Shown here one piece after another: positions 35,234 through 44,416 of a stretch of 64,000 nucleotides of DNA (position 1 is the first letter of the stretch; each line of letters starts with the position of its first letter). The stretch is from Oceanimonas smirnovii ATCC BAA-899 (lineage in GTDB: Bacteria > Pseudomonadota > Gammaproteobacteria > Enterobacterales > Aeromonadaceae). Made by a program: the position numbers and the translations under genes. The notes under the pieces are model-generated. The model did no database searches and was not told the origin of the DNA. It worked only from the letters and a program-made list of their open reading frames with translations. The DNA is taken from NCBI RefSeq assembly GCF_000381965.1, contig NZ_KB908456.1, forward strand, positions 1 to 64,000, read 5' to 3'.

Positions 35234-35740
35234 TTAAAACTGTTTCAGCATGCTTTCATCATACTGTTCGGCATTCAGGGTCACCCCATGCTGTTCAGCC
35301 AGCGTGTTCAGCTCAGCCTGCTTGTCTGCCAGCTCATCCATGACAATGGTATTGTCATCCAGCTGCCACAGCTGGCGCGAGCCGGCATAACAAAACTGCA
35401 GTATCTGCATGGCGGTTTCATTGCCTTCGCGGGCAGCCGCTTCCACCTGCCGCCGTTTGCGGGCAATCTTGTTCAGCCGCTGTTTCAGATCCCACACATA
35501 CACAACCTCGGTCATAAAAGGGTGCTGACGAAACCGGCTGAGCCCGGCCCCCACCAGCAGCGCTGCAAACACCACTCCCAGCAGGTTCCAGTGAAAGTGA
35601 CTGCCATCGGCATCGGGGAAAAACGCTATCAGCAGCTGAGAAATAGCCAGACTGAGCACGGCCAGTACCAGTGCAGACCCGATAAACACTTTATTAAGAT
35701 GCCCTCGGTAGCGCTTTTTATCTATCTGTTTAAGTTTCAT
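35234..35740 (-). CDS. DUF3087-family membrane protein
   Basis: A 168-residue protein. A short basic N-terminus (KLKQIDKKRYRGHLNKVF) precedes two helices (about 20-40 and 50-68), followed by a cytoplasmic helical tail (WDLKQRLNKIARKRRQVEAAA...). This arrangement matches the DUF3087 family of unknown function. The ATG at 35740 has AGG about 5 nt upstream. It is divergent from yegD. Confidence 0.75.
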   Translation of the reverse strand: MKLKQIDKKRYRGHLNKVFIGSALVLAVLSLAISQLLIAFFPDADGSHFHWNLLGVVFAALLVGAGLSRFRQHPFMTEVVYVWDLKQRLNKIARKRRQVEAAAREGNETAMQILQFCYAGSRQLWQLDDNTIVMDELADKQAELNTLAEQHGVTLNAEQYDESMLKQF

Positions 35741-35868
35741 AACCACCTGAAAAATTAATTAAAACCGGCTGCATTATAAGCGCGCCCGGCCCTTCTTGCT
35801 AATGCGCCGGGCCTTGCTCCAGCACGGCAATAGCAGTAACATTCGCGCCTTTTTGCAAAGGGGCTGCC

Positions 35869-37227
35869 ATGATCGGATTTGACTACGGTACATCAAACTG
35901 CGCTGTTGGTGTCATGGACGGCAATCGCCCAATGATATTGCCGCTGGGTAAACACGGCCGCTATATCGCCTCCAGTTTGTATGCCCCCAGCCGTGAGGTG
36001 ATCGTCAACTGGCTGCATCGTCAGCTGCCAGCAGCCGAACAACATCACTTCGCCCAACAGCGCCGGCTGCAGCTGCAAAAAGGTCAGACCGAGCTGAACG
36101 AGCTGGCGCTGGACGGTATTTCCGGTGAACTGTTCTTTGGCCGCGATGCCCTGAACAGCTATCTGCAGGAGCCCGATGAAGGCTACTACATCAAATCACC
36201 CAAGTCGTTTCTGGGGGCCAGTGGCCTGCTGCCGGCGCAGATTGAGCTGTTTGAAGACATAGTCGCAGCCATGATGAGCAATGTGAAAACCCTGACCGAG
36301 GCCAGCCTGGGCAGAGCCGTGACGCAAACCGTCATTGGCCGGCCGGTTAACTTTCAGGGCCTGCGCGGCGAAGAAAGCAACGATCAGGCATTGGCCATAT
36401 TGACCCGGGCCGCCAAACGGGTGGGCTTTAAGGAGGTGGAATTTCAGTTTGAACCGGTGGCGGCAGGATTTGAATATGAAGCCAGCCTGAACAAGGAAAC
36501 CCGGGTTCTGGTGGTGGACATTGGCGGCGGCACCACCGACTGCTCCATGATACTGATGGGGCCACAGCAGGCACAGCGTGAAGATCGCAGCCGGGATCTG
36601 CTCAGCCACAGTGGTGAACGGGTGGGCGGCAATGACTTTGATATTGCCTTTGCCCTCAAGGGAATCATGCCGGCCTTTGGCCTGAACAGCCTGCTTGCCA
36701 GCGGAAAAACCATGCCCGCCAACAGCTACTGGCAGGCGGTGGCCATTAACGATATTCATCAGCAAACCGGGTTTTACAGCGCCGCCAACGGCCGTTTTTT
36801 GCAGCAACTGGTGCGGGATGCGGCAGAGCCCGCGCTGGTAAGCCGCCTGCTCAGGGTGCAAAAACACAAGCTCAGTTACCGGGTGGTCAACGCCGCCGAG
36901 CAGAGCAAAATTGCCTTTACCGAGCAGACCCGCCAACGGATTGAACTGTGCGATATCGATAATAATTTAAGCCTTGAACTAAGCCGTGATGACTTTGCCC
37001 AGGCCTGCCAGCGCGAGCTTGGCCGTATTACCAGCCTGATGCAAAGTGCCATTACAGAGGCAGGCACTCAGCCTGAAGTGGTGTTTGTTACCGGCGGCAC
37101 GGCCAAATCGCCGGTGCTGAAGCGGTTTTTACAGCGGGCGTTTCCCCACACTCCCATTGTGGTTGGCGATCATTTTGGCAGTGTTACCGCAGGGTTAACC
37201 CGCTGGGCCAGGCGAATTTATTGCTGA
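35869..37227 (+). CDS. yegD: Hsp70-related putative chaperone YegD
   Basis: A 452-residue actin-fold ATPase lacking the Hsp70 substrate-binding domain. Phosphate-1 motif IGFDYGTSNCAVGV opens the protein, the phosphate-2 loop is VVDIGGGTTDCSM, and the adenosine motif VFVTGGTAKSPVLKRF lies near the C-terminus. The length and motifs match E. coli YegD. Clients are unknown. It ends 13 nt from the convergent chemoreceptor gene. Confidence 0.92.
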   Translation: MIGFDYGTSNCAVGVMDGNRPMILPLGKHGRYIASSLYAPSREVIVNWLHRQLPAAEQHHFAQQRRLQLQKGQTELNELALDGISGELFFGRDALNSYLQEPDEGYYIKSPKSFLGASGLLPAQIELFEDIVAAMMSNVKTLTEASLGRAVTQTVIGRPVNFQGLRGEESNDQALAILTRAAKRVGFKEVEFQFEPVAAGFEYEASLNKETRVLVVDIGGGTTDCSMILMGPQQAQREDRSRDLLSHSGERVGGNDFDIAFALKGIMPAFGLNSLLASGKTMPANSYWQAVAINDIHQQTGFYSAANGRFLQQLVRDAAEPALVSRLLRVQKHKLSYRVVNAAEQSKIAFTEQTRQRIELCDIDNNLSLELSRDDFAQACQRELGRITSLMQSAITEAGTQPEVVFVTGGTAKSPVLKRFLQRAFPHTPIVVGDHFGSVTAGLTRWARRIYC

Positions 37228-37240
37228 CAGAGTATAAAAG

Positions 37241-38554
37241 TTACAAATTTAGCCGGAACTGCCCTACCGCATCCACTATCTGCCGGGCACCCTGCTGTAT
37301 ATCTCGCATGACATTACCCGAGTCACTGGACAGGGTGAGAGCCTGCTGTGCCCGGCTCATGCTTTCTTCTATCAGAATAACCGCCTGCTCGGTCAGCTTG
37401 CGGTTCTCCGAGACCATGGTAATGATTTCTTCGGTGACCGAACTGGTGCGGGCCGCCAGATTGCGTACTTCGTCAGCCACCACGGCAAACCCTCTGCCCT
37501 GCTCGCCGGCACGAGCCGCTTCTATGGCGGCATTCAGTGCCAGCAGGTTAGTCTGATCGGCAATACCGCGAATACTGCTGACCAGCTCGGCCACACGCTG
37601 CGACTGGCTGTCCAGCTCTGAAATACCGGCACTGGCGCTGCTCATCTGGCTTGAGAGCTCATTCATGGTACTGATGGTGGCATCGATCACCTGCATGCCC
37701 TTGCGCGTATTTTCATCGGTGGCTTTGGAAATATCATATGCGATATCAGATGTTTCGGCGGTAGCCAGCTCCCGGTTCACCTGTTCGGTTATCACAGTGG
37801 CAAACTTTACTACCTTATAAAGCTCACCGGCTTCGTCGTGAATGGGGTTATAAGAGGCTTCCAGCCAGACCACATTGCCCCGGCTGTCAAGACGGCGAAA
37901 CCGATCCGATACGTATTCGCCCGAACGCAGCTGCTGCCAGAATTGGCGGTAAGCATCACTGTGCACCTCCTGCTCGTCACAGAACAGCTGATGATGTTTG
38001 CCGATGATCTGACTCCGGGTGTAACCCATGGCATTGAGAAAGTTGGCATTGGCATTCAGAATAATGCCATCCAGACTGAATTCAATCACCGCCGAAGAGC
38101 GATCCAGCGCAGACAGCATGTCTTCTTTTTCCCGAGAGCGGGAAATGGTGCGGGTCACTTCAGCAGAATAAGCCGCCAGCACAGGCTCGCCCGCGCCACA
38201 AACGGCAACAGGCTGAATAATGGTACGATACCAGACTTCATCACCGTTTTGATTGAGCATCTGCATTGCTCCGTGCCAATGTTTGCCCGACTCAATGGCA
38301 CTCAGCATTTTTTGGCAATGCTCTTTTTCAAGCGCAGCGGGCACCAGAAAACGGGTTAACGGCTGTTGTAACAAGTCATTGGCTTGATATCCCAGTGACT
38401 GGTGCAGATTCTGATTACTGTAGGTGATCATCCCTTTGCAGTTCAGGGTGAAGTAAATCATTTGAGCACCCAGATCTCGCCGCATGTTATGAAAAATATT
38501 CAGCTCTGCCTCAAGCTCACTGATGCGTTTTTGCAACCTTTTACTGTTAAACAT
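37241..38554 (-). CDS. Soluble double-PAS methyl-accepting chemotaxis protein
   Basis: A 437-residue protein. A short N-terminal coiled coil is followed by two PAS domains (about 30-140 and 150-265, ending WYRTIIQPV and WLEASYNPI) and a short MCP signalling domain. The hairpin tip [24 protein letters not shown] and [19 protein letters not shown] are intact. There is no transmembrane helix or HAMP domain, so it should be a cytoplasmic receptor for an internal cue such as oxygen, redox or a ligand. No CheR/CheB pentapeptide tail is present. No che genes are in the window. ATG 38554 is preferred; another in-frame ATG lies 9 codons upstream without a ribosome site. Confidence 0.9.
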   Translation of the reverse strand: MFNSKRLQKRISELEAELNIFHNMRRDLGAQMIYFTLNCKGMITYSNQNLHQSLGYQANDLLQQPLTRFLVPAALEKEHCQKMLSAIESGKHWHGAMQMLNQNGDEVWYRTIIQPVAVCGAGEPVLAAYSAEVTRTISRSREKEDMLSALDRSSAVIEFSLDGIILNANANFLNAMGYTRSQIIGKHHQLFCDEQEVHSDAYRQFWQQLRSGEYVSDRFRRLDSRGNVVWLEASYNPIHDEAGELYKVVKFATVITEQVNRELATAETSDIAYDISKATDENTRKGMQVIDATISTMNELSSQMSSASAGISELDSQSQRVAELVSSIRGIADQTNLLALNAAIEAARAGEQGRGFAVVADEVRNLAARTSSVTEEIITMVSENRKLTEQAVILIEESMSRAQQALTLSSDSGNVMRDIQQGARQIVDAVGQFRLNL

Positions 38555-38655
38555 GCTTTGCCGCCATGATAACCCTCTCATTGTAAGCCGCTATTATATT
38601 TGAACAGAAAGTCAAAGATCTTTGTTTCTGGATCAAAAGCGTATAAAAAAGGGAC

Positions 38656-38678
38656 AAAAAAACCGCCCGAAGGCGGTT
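38656..38678 (-). terminator. Rho-independent terminator after rplY
   Basis: On the minus strand AACCGCC-TTCG-GGCGGTT has a UUCG-type tetraloop, followed by at least five further T. It lies 23 nt beyond the rplY stop. Confidence 0.92.
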
Positions 38679-38701
38679 CTTTTGTGAACAATGTGTATCG
38701 C

Positions 38702-38989
38702 TTAGGCGCGAACAAAGTCCAGGTGAGCCAGCTTGGGCTTGAAGGGATGACGCTGAACGTCCTGAACCTTCACTTTTACTTCCTGACCGTCGATAACCAG
38801 GGTCAGCACTTCGTTGTAGAAGGCGTCTTCGGCTTGAGCGATGATGGCCTTTTTGTGGTCCAGAGCAACCGCTACCGGCTCCTGGTTGCCGCCATAGATG
38901 ATGGCAGGCACTTTGTCAGCGTGACGCAGGCGGCGGCTCGCACCTTTCCCCAGGTCAGTACGCACTTCGGCTTCAAATACAAATGACAT
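38702..38989 (-). CDS. rplY: 50S ribosomal protein bL25, short form
   Basis: A 95-residue 5S-rRNA-binding protein. It matches the single-domain E. coli-type L25 (94 aa) and lacks the extra C-terminal CTC domain. [21 protein letters not shown] and the [21 protein letters not shown]-terminus are diagnostic. It is a monocistronic unit with its own terminator. Its upstream region up to hrpA is filled by heptamer tandem repeats, so its promoter must lie between or beside these arrays. Confidence 0.96.
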   Translation of the reverse strand: MSFVFEAEVRTDLGKGASRRLRHADKVPAIIYGGNQEPVAVALDHKKAIIAQAEDAFYNEVLTLVIDGQEVKVKVQDVQRHPFKPKLAHLDFVRA

Positions 38990-39082
38990 AATCTTCTCTC
39001 TTTGAGGTTAATGACAAAGGCTGCGACCGGCCTTTGCCTTGATAAAAGCGCGCGGATGGTAACACGCAGCCCCTGTCGGGGC

Positions 39083-39129
39083 AAGCCGGAAGCCGGAAGC
39101 CGGAAGCCGGAAGCCGGAAGCCGGAAGCC
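39083..39129. repeat. Tandem heptamer array AAGCCGG, 6 copies
   Basis: Six perfect consecutive AAGCCGG units (39083-39124) and a partial seventh. It lies about 95 nt upstream of the rplY start. Confidence 0.95.
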
Positions 39130-39153
39130 AAAAGCGTCACTCCGGCACAGGCC

Positions 39154-39226
39154 AGAGTCCAGAGTCCAGAGTCCAGAGTCCAGAGTCCAGAGTCCAGAGT
39201 CCAGAGTCCAGAGTCCAGAGTCCAGA
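39154..39226. repeat. Tandem heptamer array AGAGTCC, 10 copies
   Basis: Ten perfect consecutive AGAGTCC units (39154-39223) and a partial unit. Read on the minus strand it gives an open frame with a WTLDSGL period; this is a consequence of the repeat and not a gene. The array is 24 nt from the AAGCCGG array and has the same unit length. Confidence 0.95.
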
Positions 39227-39280
39227 ACATATTGCATATCAGCCAACGGACAGCACAAGCGTCCCTAACGAGAGCAGGAC

Positions 39281-39305
39281 TTCCAGCTTCTAGCTTCGAG
39301 CTTAA
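39281..39305. repeat. Short degenerate heptamer array next to the hrpA end
   Basis: On the minus strand the units read AAGCTCG, AAGCTAG, AAGCTGG, then AAG. It ends 8 nt from the hrpA stop codon. The units are of the same type as those at 58834-58916. Confidence 0.75.
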
Positions 39306-39312
39306 GAAAGCT

Positions 39313-42300
39313 TTAAAGCGTTTCTATCTGCTGCAATATGCGTTTGTCCGAGACCGGATAGGCGGTGCCCAGGGTCTGGGCAAAGTACGACACCCGCAGC
39401 TCTTCTATCATCCAGCGTACTTCCTTCACCTCAGGGGCCAGGGGTTTTCCTTTGGGCTGCTTTTTCAGCAGGGCCTGATAGGCAGACTGCACATTCTGAA
39501 TTTTCAGCAGGTGGGCGCGGTCCCGGTGCGGATCAATGCCCAGCTTGTCGAGCCGGCGGCTTAAAGCCTCAAGGTAGCGGCAGACGTATTTCAGCCGTCC
39601 GGCACCGGTATCAGTCACAAAGCCGCGATAAATCAGGCCGTCGAGCTGGGCCTGAATGTCCGACATGGCCATGGCCATGGACAAGTCAATCTTGCTCTTG
39701 AGTCGTTTTTTAATACCTTGCGCCCGGCTCAGCACCTCTTCCACCTGCAGGGCAATGGCCGCTACCGTCGGGTTGAGCTCGCCGGCGACCTTGTCTTTTA
39801 ACGACTCAAAGTCTTGCGGAGTCCAGGCCGGCGCACCGTGCTCACGCATCAGCACATGAATGCCGGCGCGAATGCAGTCGTCCACCAGATCCAGCACCTT
39901 GCCGTAAGGGTTGAAATACAGCCCCAGCTTGGCCTTGTTGGGCAGTTTGTCCTGCAGATATTTGATGGGCGACGGCAGTTGCAGCAGCAGCAGCTTGCAC
40001 TGGCCGTCCCACATGGTCTGGGCCTGGCTGGTTTCATCTTCGCACAATTGCAGCGCCACGCTGTCGCCCTGATCGGCCAGTGCCGGATAAGCTTTTACCT
40101 CAAACCCGGCCCGTTTGGCGGCAAAGGTATGCGGAATGGCGTTGGCGGGAAATTCCCGCAGCCCTTCCTGCTCAAAGCGATCGTCGTCCACCGCCTGGGT
40201 CAGCGCTGTCTGCACCTGGCCCTGCAAACTGAGCTTGATGCTTTCCAGATCCCGGCCGGTGGCCAGCTCCTTACCATCGGCGTCCATTACCGCAAAGCGC
40301 ATGATGAGATGCGCCGGCAATGCGCTCCAGTCCCAGTCTTCGTGAGGCACGGTCACGCCGGTCATGCGCCGCAGGTGTTTTTCCATCTGATCCAGCAGCG
40401 GGCCCTCAAAGGGGGTCATGGCCGCCAGCAGCGCCTCGGCAAAGTTGGGTGCCGGCACAAAGTGCTTGCGCATGGGCTTGGGCAAGGATTTGATCAGCCC
40501 AACCAACAGCTCCCGGCGCAGCCCCGGCACCTGCCACACAAAGGGCTCGGGCGCCACCTGATTCAGCAGCGGCAGCGGAATGCGCACGGTCACGCCGTCT
40601 TCTTCCCGGCCCGGCTCAAACTGATAGTCCAGGGGCAGATTCAGGCCGTCATGCTGCCAGGCATCCGGGTAGTCCCGCGTGGTCACGGCCCCGGCGCGCT
40701 CGTTCAGCAGCATCTCTTCTGTAAAGTGCAGCAGCTCGGGCTCAGCCTTGCGTGCCCCTTTCCACCACTTGTCGAAATGACGAATGGAGACGATGTCGGC
40801 GGGCAGGCGCTCGTCGTAAAAGCGAAACAGGGTGTCGTCGTCAATCACCAGATCCCGGCGGCGGGACTTGTGCTCCAGCGCTTCGGCCTGATCCAGCAGC
40901 GCTCTGTTATGATGAAAAAACTCGTGGCGAGTGTGCAGCTCCCCTTCCACCAGCGCCTGGCGAATAAACAGCTCCCGGCACAGTTTGGGATCCACGGCCG
41001 AATAGTTCACCCGACGGCGCACCACCACCGGCAGACCAAACAGGCTCTTGCTCACATAGCCCATCACAGCGCCCTGCTTTTTCGACCAGTGCGGCTCGCT
41101 ATAGCTGGATTTCAGCAAATGAGCCCCTGCCTCTTCCAGCCATTGTTGATCTATGCGGGCAGCGATTCGGCCATATAAACGATGGGTTTCGGTGAGTTCG
41201 GCCACCATCAGCCAGCGGGGCGGCTTTTTGGCCAATGATGAACCCGGCACCAGCACAAAGCGGGCGTTGCGTGCGCCCAAAATGTCTTTTTTGTCACCAT
41301 CGCGCAGTCCCACCTGGCTGAGCATGCCGGTCAGCAGGGCCCGGTGCAGGCTGTCAAAGCTGGCGGGCGTGCTGTTCAGGGCAAAGCCCAGCTCCCGCAC
41401 CACCAGCCGCAGCTGGCTGTAAATGTCCTGCCATTCCCGCACCCGCAGGTAGTTGAGAAATTCACTCATGCACTGCTTGCGGAACTGGTTGCCGCTCAGC
41501 AATTTTTGCTGCTCTTTCAGGTAGTGCCACAGATTGATATAAGCCACAAAGTCCGAGTCTTTGTCGGCAAAGCGACGGTGCATTTCGGCAGCGGCCTGCT
41601 GTTTCTCCAGTGGTCGTTCACGGGGATCCTGAATGCTCAGCGCCGCAGTGATCACCATCACCTCGGTCACACAGCCGTGCTCACGCGCTGCCAGCACCAT
41701 GCGGCCCAGGCGCGGGTCTACCGGCAGCCGGGACAGGTCCCGACCCAGCGGGGTAAGCATGAGCTGATTTTTCTCGTTTTGTACCGCCCCCAGCTCTTCC
41801 AGCAAGCGTATGCCGTCGGAGATATTTTTGTTTTCCGGCGCTTCTACAAAGGGAAAGGCGGAAATGTCGCCCAGCCCCAGGGAGAGCATCTGCAAAATGA
41901 CCGAGGCCAGGTTGGTACGCAGAATCTCGGGGTCGGTAAATTCCGGCCGGTTTAAAAAGTCTTCTTCGCTGTACAGGCGAATACAAATGCCTGCCTCGAC
42001 CCGGCCACAGCGGCCCATGCGCTGGTTGGCGCTGGCCTGGGACACCGGCTCAATGGGCAGGCGCTGCACCTTGGTGCGGTAGGAGTAACGGCTGATGCGC
42101 GCCGTGCCGGGATCGATCACGTAGCGAATGCCGGGCACGGTGAGCGAGGTTTCCGCCACGTTGGTGGCCAGCACAATGCGCCGGCCGGAATGGGATTCAA
42201 AAATGCGGTTCTGCTCGGCGTTCGACAGCCTTGAGAACAGCGGCACTATCTCGGTATGGCGCAGCTCCAGCTTGCGCAGGGCGTCGGCGGTGTCGCGAAT

Positions 42301-43188
42301 TTCCCGTTCACCGTTCATAAAGATCAGAATGTCGCCGGGGCCTTCATTGCTGAGCTCGGTGACCGCATCAAAGATGCCCTGCAGCTGATCCCGCTCCCGG
42401 CTGTCGTCCACCAGCGGCCGGTAGCGCAGTTCCACCGGATAGGTGCGGCCCGACACCGAGATAATGGGGGCATCGTTAAAGTGCCTGGAGAAACGCTCGG
42501 GATCGATGGTGGCAGAAGTAATGATAATTTTGAGATCGGGCCGTTTGGGCAGCAACTGGCGCAGGTAGCCGAGAATAAAGTCGATGTTGAGGCTGCGCTC
42601 GTGGGCTTCATCAATGATGATGGTGTCGTACTGGCGCAAAAACCGGTCCTGCTGGATCTCCGCCAGCAGAATGCCGTCTGTCATCAGCTTGACCTGCGTT
42701 TCCTGGCTTGCCTGATCACTGAAGCGCACCTTGAAACCGACACGCTCCCCCAGCTCACAGCCCAGCTCCTGGGCCAGGCGGGTGGCCACGCTGCGGGCCG
42801 CCAGCCGACGGGGCTGAGTGTGGCCAATGGTGCCGTCGATGCCAAGGCCCAGCTCCAGACACATTTTGGGGATCTGGGTGGTTTTGCCCGAGCCGGTTTC
42901 ACCGGCAATGATCACCACCTGATGGTCCTGAATGGCTTGTTTGATGGTATCGCGCTTGTCGCTGACCGGCAGCTGGGGCGGATAGGCAATCGGGCTTTGC
43001 AGCAATGCCTGCCGCCGGCTGCGCTCGGCCATGGAAGTGGCCATCTCCAGCGCTATTTTTTCCAGTACCTTTTGCTGCCGGGACTCAGCCAGCCTTGCCA
43101 CCCCCTGTAACCGGCGGCGAAACCGTCCGCGCTCAGCGCCTCTGCACTCTTTCAGCCTTGCCTGCAACTGTTCAACCGACTGTGCCAA
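39313..43188 (-). CDS. hrpA: ATP-dependent RNA helicase HrpA
   Basis: A 1291-residue DEAH-box helicase, close to the E. coli length of 1300. Walker A GETGSGKTT (96-104), DEAH (193-196), SAT (motif III) and QRMGRCGR (motif VI) are present. HrpA helps resolve stalled ribosomes and process mRNA in E. coli. The C-terminal half contains the long HrpA-specific region. The ATG at 43188 is the only reasonable start. The gene is isolated, with the heptamer repeats downstream and a long AT-rich region upstream. Confidence 0.97.
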   Translation of the reverse strand: MAQSVEQLQARLKECRGAERGRFRRRLQGVARLAESRQQKVLEKIALEMATSMAERSRRQALLQSPIAYPPQLPVSDKRDTIKQAIQDHQVVIIAGETGSGKTTQIPKMCLELGLGIDGTIGHTQPRRLAARSVATRLAQELGCELGERVGFKVRFSDQASQETQVKLMTDGILLAEIQQDRFLRQYDTIIIDEAHERSLNIDFILGYLRQLLPKRPDLKIIITSATIDPERFSRHFNDAPIISVSGRTYPVELRYRPLVDDSRERDQLQGIFDAVTELSNEGPGDILIFMNGEREIRDTADALRKLELRHTEIVPLFSRLSNAEQNRIFESHSGRRIVLATNVAETSLTVPGIRYVIDPGTARISRYSYRTKVQRLPIEPVSQASANQRMGRCGRVEAGICIRLYSEEDFLNRPEFTDPEILRTNLASVILQMLSLGLGDISAFPFVEAPENKNISDGIRLLEELGAVQNEKNQLMLTPLGRDLSRLPVDPRLGRMVLAAREHGCVTEVMVITAALSIQDPRERPLEKQQAAAEMHRRFADKDSDFVAYINLWHYLKEQQKLLSGNQFRKQCMSEFLNYLRVREWQDIYSQLRLVVRELGFALNSTPASFDSLHRALLTGMLSQVGLRDGDKKDILGARNARFVLVPGSSLAKKPPRWLMVAELTETHRLYGRIAARIDQQWLEEAGAHLLKSSYSEPHWSKKQGAVMGYVSKSLFGLPVVVRRRVNYSAVDPKLCRELFIRQALVEGELHTRHEFFHHNRALLDQAEALEHKSRRRDLVIDDDTLFRFYDERLPADIVSIRHFDKWWKGARKAEPELLHFTEEMLLNERAGAVTTRDYPDAWQHDGLNLPLDYQFEPGREEDGVTVRIPLPLLNQVAPEPFVWQVPGLRRELLVGLIKSLPKPMRKHFVPAPNFAEALLAAMTPFEGPLLDQMEKHLRRMTGVTVPHEDWDWSALPAHLIMRFAVMDADGKELATGRDLESIKLSLQGQVQTALTQAVDDDRFEQEGLREFPANAIPHTFAAKRAGFEVKAYPALADQGDSVALQLCEDETSQAQTMWDGQCKLLLLQLPSPIKYLQDKLPNKAKLGLYFNPYGKVLDLVDDCIRAGIHVLMREHGAPAWTPQDFESLKDKVAGELNPTVAAIALQVEEVLSRAQGIKKRLKSKIDLSMAMAMSDIQAQLDGLIYRGFVTDTGAGRLKYVCRYLEALSRRLDKLGIDPHRDRAHLLKIQNVQSAYQALLKKQPKGKPLAPEVKEVRWMIEELRVSYFAQTLGTAYPVSDKRILQQIETL

Positions 43189-43615
43189 ACCAAAACCCCT
43201 GTTTGTTTATAAACACATTTAGTGCCAAAAAATCTGGCGCGCAGTTTAGCAGAAACCAGCGTTTGAATGCAGGTGCCGCAGCCGGCCCGCAGCCACCATT
43301 CCAATGCTGAATTTACGGAGTTACTGCCTGTATTTTGAACCACCCTTATAGGCGGAAGCATTTTTTCCTTAAAAAAGCACATAAACGGACAGTGTTTTTT
43401 CCGTCACACCGGGAATAACGAGATACTCACCCCCATCATGACCACCACCAAGAAAAACACCTAAGACATTGAAATTAAAAACAAAAATGTAAAGAAATAT
43501 AAAGCAGACATTAAAAAATCTGATTGTTACGTCAGATTTGACTCATCATTACTGTCAAAAACAGACGTTACTCGTAATTTACTACCCCAACAGCAAATAA
43601 AACACACTTTAACGG
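43189..43615. other. AT-rich gap upstream of hrpA
   Basis: No credible gene is visible; the sequence becomes clearly more AT-rich than its surroundings from about 43380. A perfect 8-bp hairpin, AAATCTGA/TCAGATTT, lies at 43516-43539. The hrpA promoter should lie at the left end of this gap. Confidence 0.5.
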
Positions 43616-43644
43616 TTGAAAAGCAAACATCATGCCAGTATAGT
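43616..43644 (+). promoter_or_regulatory. Strong sigma-70 promoter of the 27-aa peptide gene
   Basis: TTGAAA (43616-43621), an exact 17-nt spacer and TATAGT (43639-43644). Transcription should begin near 43651, giving a leader of about 27 nt before the ATG at 43678. Confidence 0.7.
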
Positions 43645-43677
43645 GTGTTCACAGCCCACTGTTGAGGAAGGTAAACA

Positions 43678-43761
43678 ATGAAAGAGTTAGTTATAACCGT
43701 CATTTTTACAGTCTGTGCAACCATGCTTGCCATTTCTGCACCTTCCTTGGCACAATTCTAA
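43678..43761 (+). CDS. 27-aa signal-peptide-like small protein
   Basis: ATG 43678 to TAA 43759-43761 encodes MKELVITVIFTVCATMLAIS followed by APSLAQF. This looks like a complete secretion signal (basic n-region weak, hydrophobic core, A-x-A-like end SLA) with only two residues after the expected cleavage point. It may instead stay in the membrane as a single-helix peptide. AGGAAGG lies just upstream, a good sigma-70 promoter precedes it and a strong terminator follows 58 nt later, so it is a self-contained transcription unit. The transcript could alternatively be a small RNA. I know of no named family for it. Confidence 0.6.
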   Translation: MKELVITVIFTVCATMLAISAPSLAQF

Positions 43762-43819
43762 CGAGCCCGGGAAGACAGGACTGTACTGCACGAAGAAATA
43801 ACACTATTTCCTGTAAAAC

Positions 43820-43847
43820 AAAAAAGGCACCTTTCGGTGCCTTTTTT
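43820..43847. terminator. Bidirectional Rho-independent terminator
   Basis: AAAAAAGGCACC and GGTGCCTTTTTT are perfect 12-bp arms around a 4-nt loop. It serves the 27-aa gene on the plus strand and the convergent SlyB-like lipoprotein gene on the minus strand. Confidence 0.95.
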
Positions 43848-43869
43848 GTTTGTTTATCAATAACCTGAG

Positions 43870-44343
43870 CTAGTAAGGAGCCACACTCATATTACTGCCG
43901 GAGCCAATCATGCGAACTCGCTGGCCCGGTTGCCAGCTTCTGTCCGCTTTTTGTACCACCACCAGACTTTCACCGCTGTCGGTGCGAATTTCAAGCTCCA
44001 CGGCATTCACCTGATTGATTTTTTCTTCCGCCTTTGAGCCCACCATGGCACCGGCAATGGCACCGGCTGCGGTGGCCAGTGAGCGGCCCGTACCACCGCC
44101 AATGGCACTACCGGCAATACCACCCAGTACACCACCGCCCACTGTGCCCACCACATTGGGGTTTTGATCACCGGCCTGAATTTTTACCGGTCGCACCGAT
44201 ACCAAAGTACCATAGGTCACGCTCTGGGCCCGGCCGGCCGTGCTGCTGCCATACACATCACCGGAATAAACATCACTATTGGCACAACCACCCAACCCCA
44301 GTGCAGCCAGAATAACAACTGCTGATAAATGCTTGATTTTCAT
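43870..44343 (-). CDS. SlyB/Pcp-like outer-membrane lipoprotein (glycine zipper)
   Basis: A 157-residue lipoprotein. The signal peptide ends in LGLGGC, so lipidation at that cysteine (about residue 20) is predicted. A glycine-zipper membrane segment follows (VVGTVGGGVLGGIAGSAIGG and further). The C-terminal segment ELEIRTDSGESLVVVQ is typical of SlyB/Pcp proteins. In enterics SlyB is a stress-inducible envelope protein under PhoPQ. ATG 44343 is chosen for AGGAG 6 nt upstream. It shares a bidirectional terminator with the 27-aa gene. Confidence 0.87.
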   Translation of the reverse strand: MKIKHLSAVVILAALGLGGCANSDVYSGDVYGSSTAGRAQSVTYGTLVSVRPVKIQAGDQNPNVVGTVGGGVLGGIAGSAIGGGTGRSLATAAGAIAGAMVGSKAEEKINQVNAVELEIRTDSGESLVVVQKADRSWQPGQRVRMIGSGSNMSVAPY

Positions 44344-44416
44344 AACGTGCTCCTGTTGTAAAAAGCCGAAATATCCACCAAACAATATACCCTAAGCATT
44401 CGCACGTCACCCCAAA

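Noticed and set aside
38973..39230. Minus-strand open frame with repeated WTLDSGL residues
   Set aside because: It is the translation of the AGAGTCC heptamer array (21 nt gives 7 residues). No ribosome site or domain is present.
39083..39305. Possible CRISPR array
   Set aside because: Units are 7 nt, contiguous, with no spacers, and no cas genes are nearby.
39814..41178. 454-codon plus-strand frame opposite hrpA
   Set aside because: Antisense shadow of hrpA, histidine/glutamine-rich without motifs.
43437..43463. 8-codon frame MTTTKKNT in the hrpA upstream gap
   Set aside because: Too short to evaluate and without a ribosome site; probably chance.
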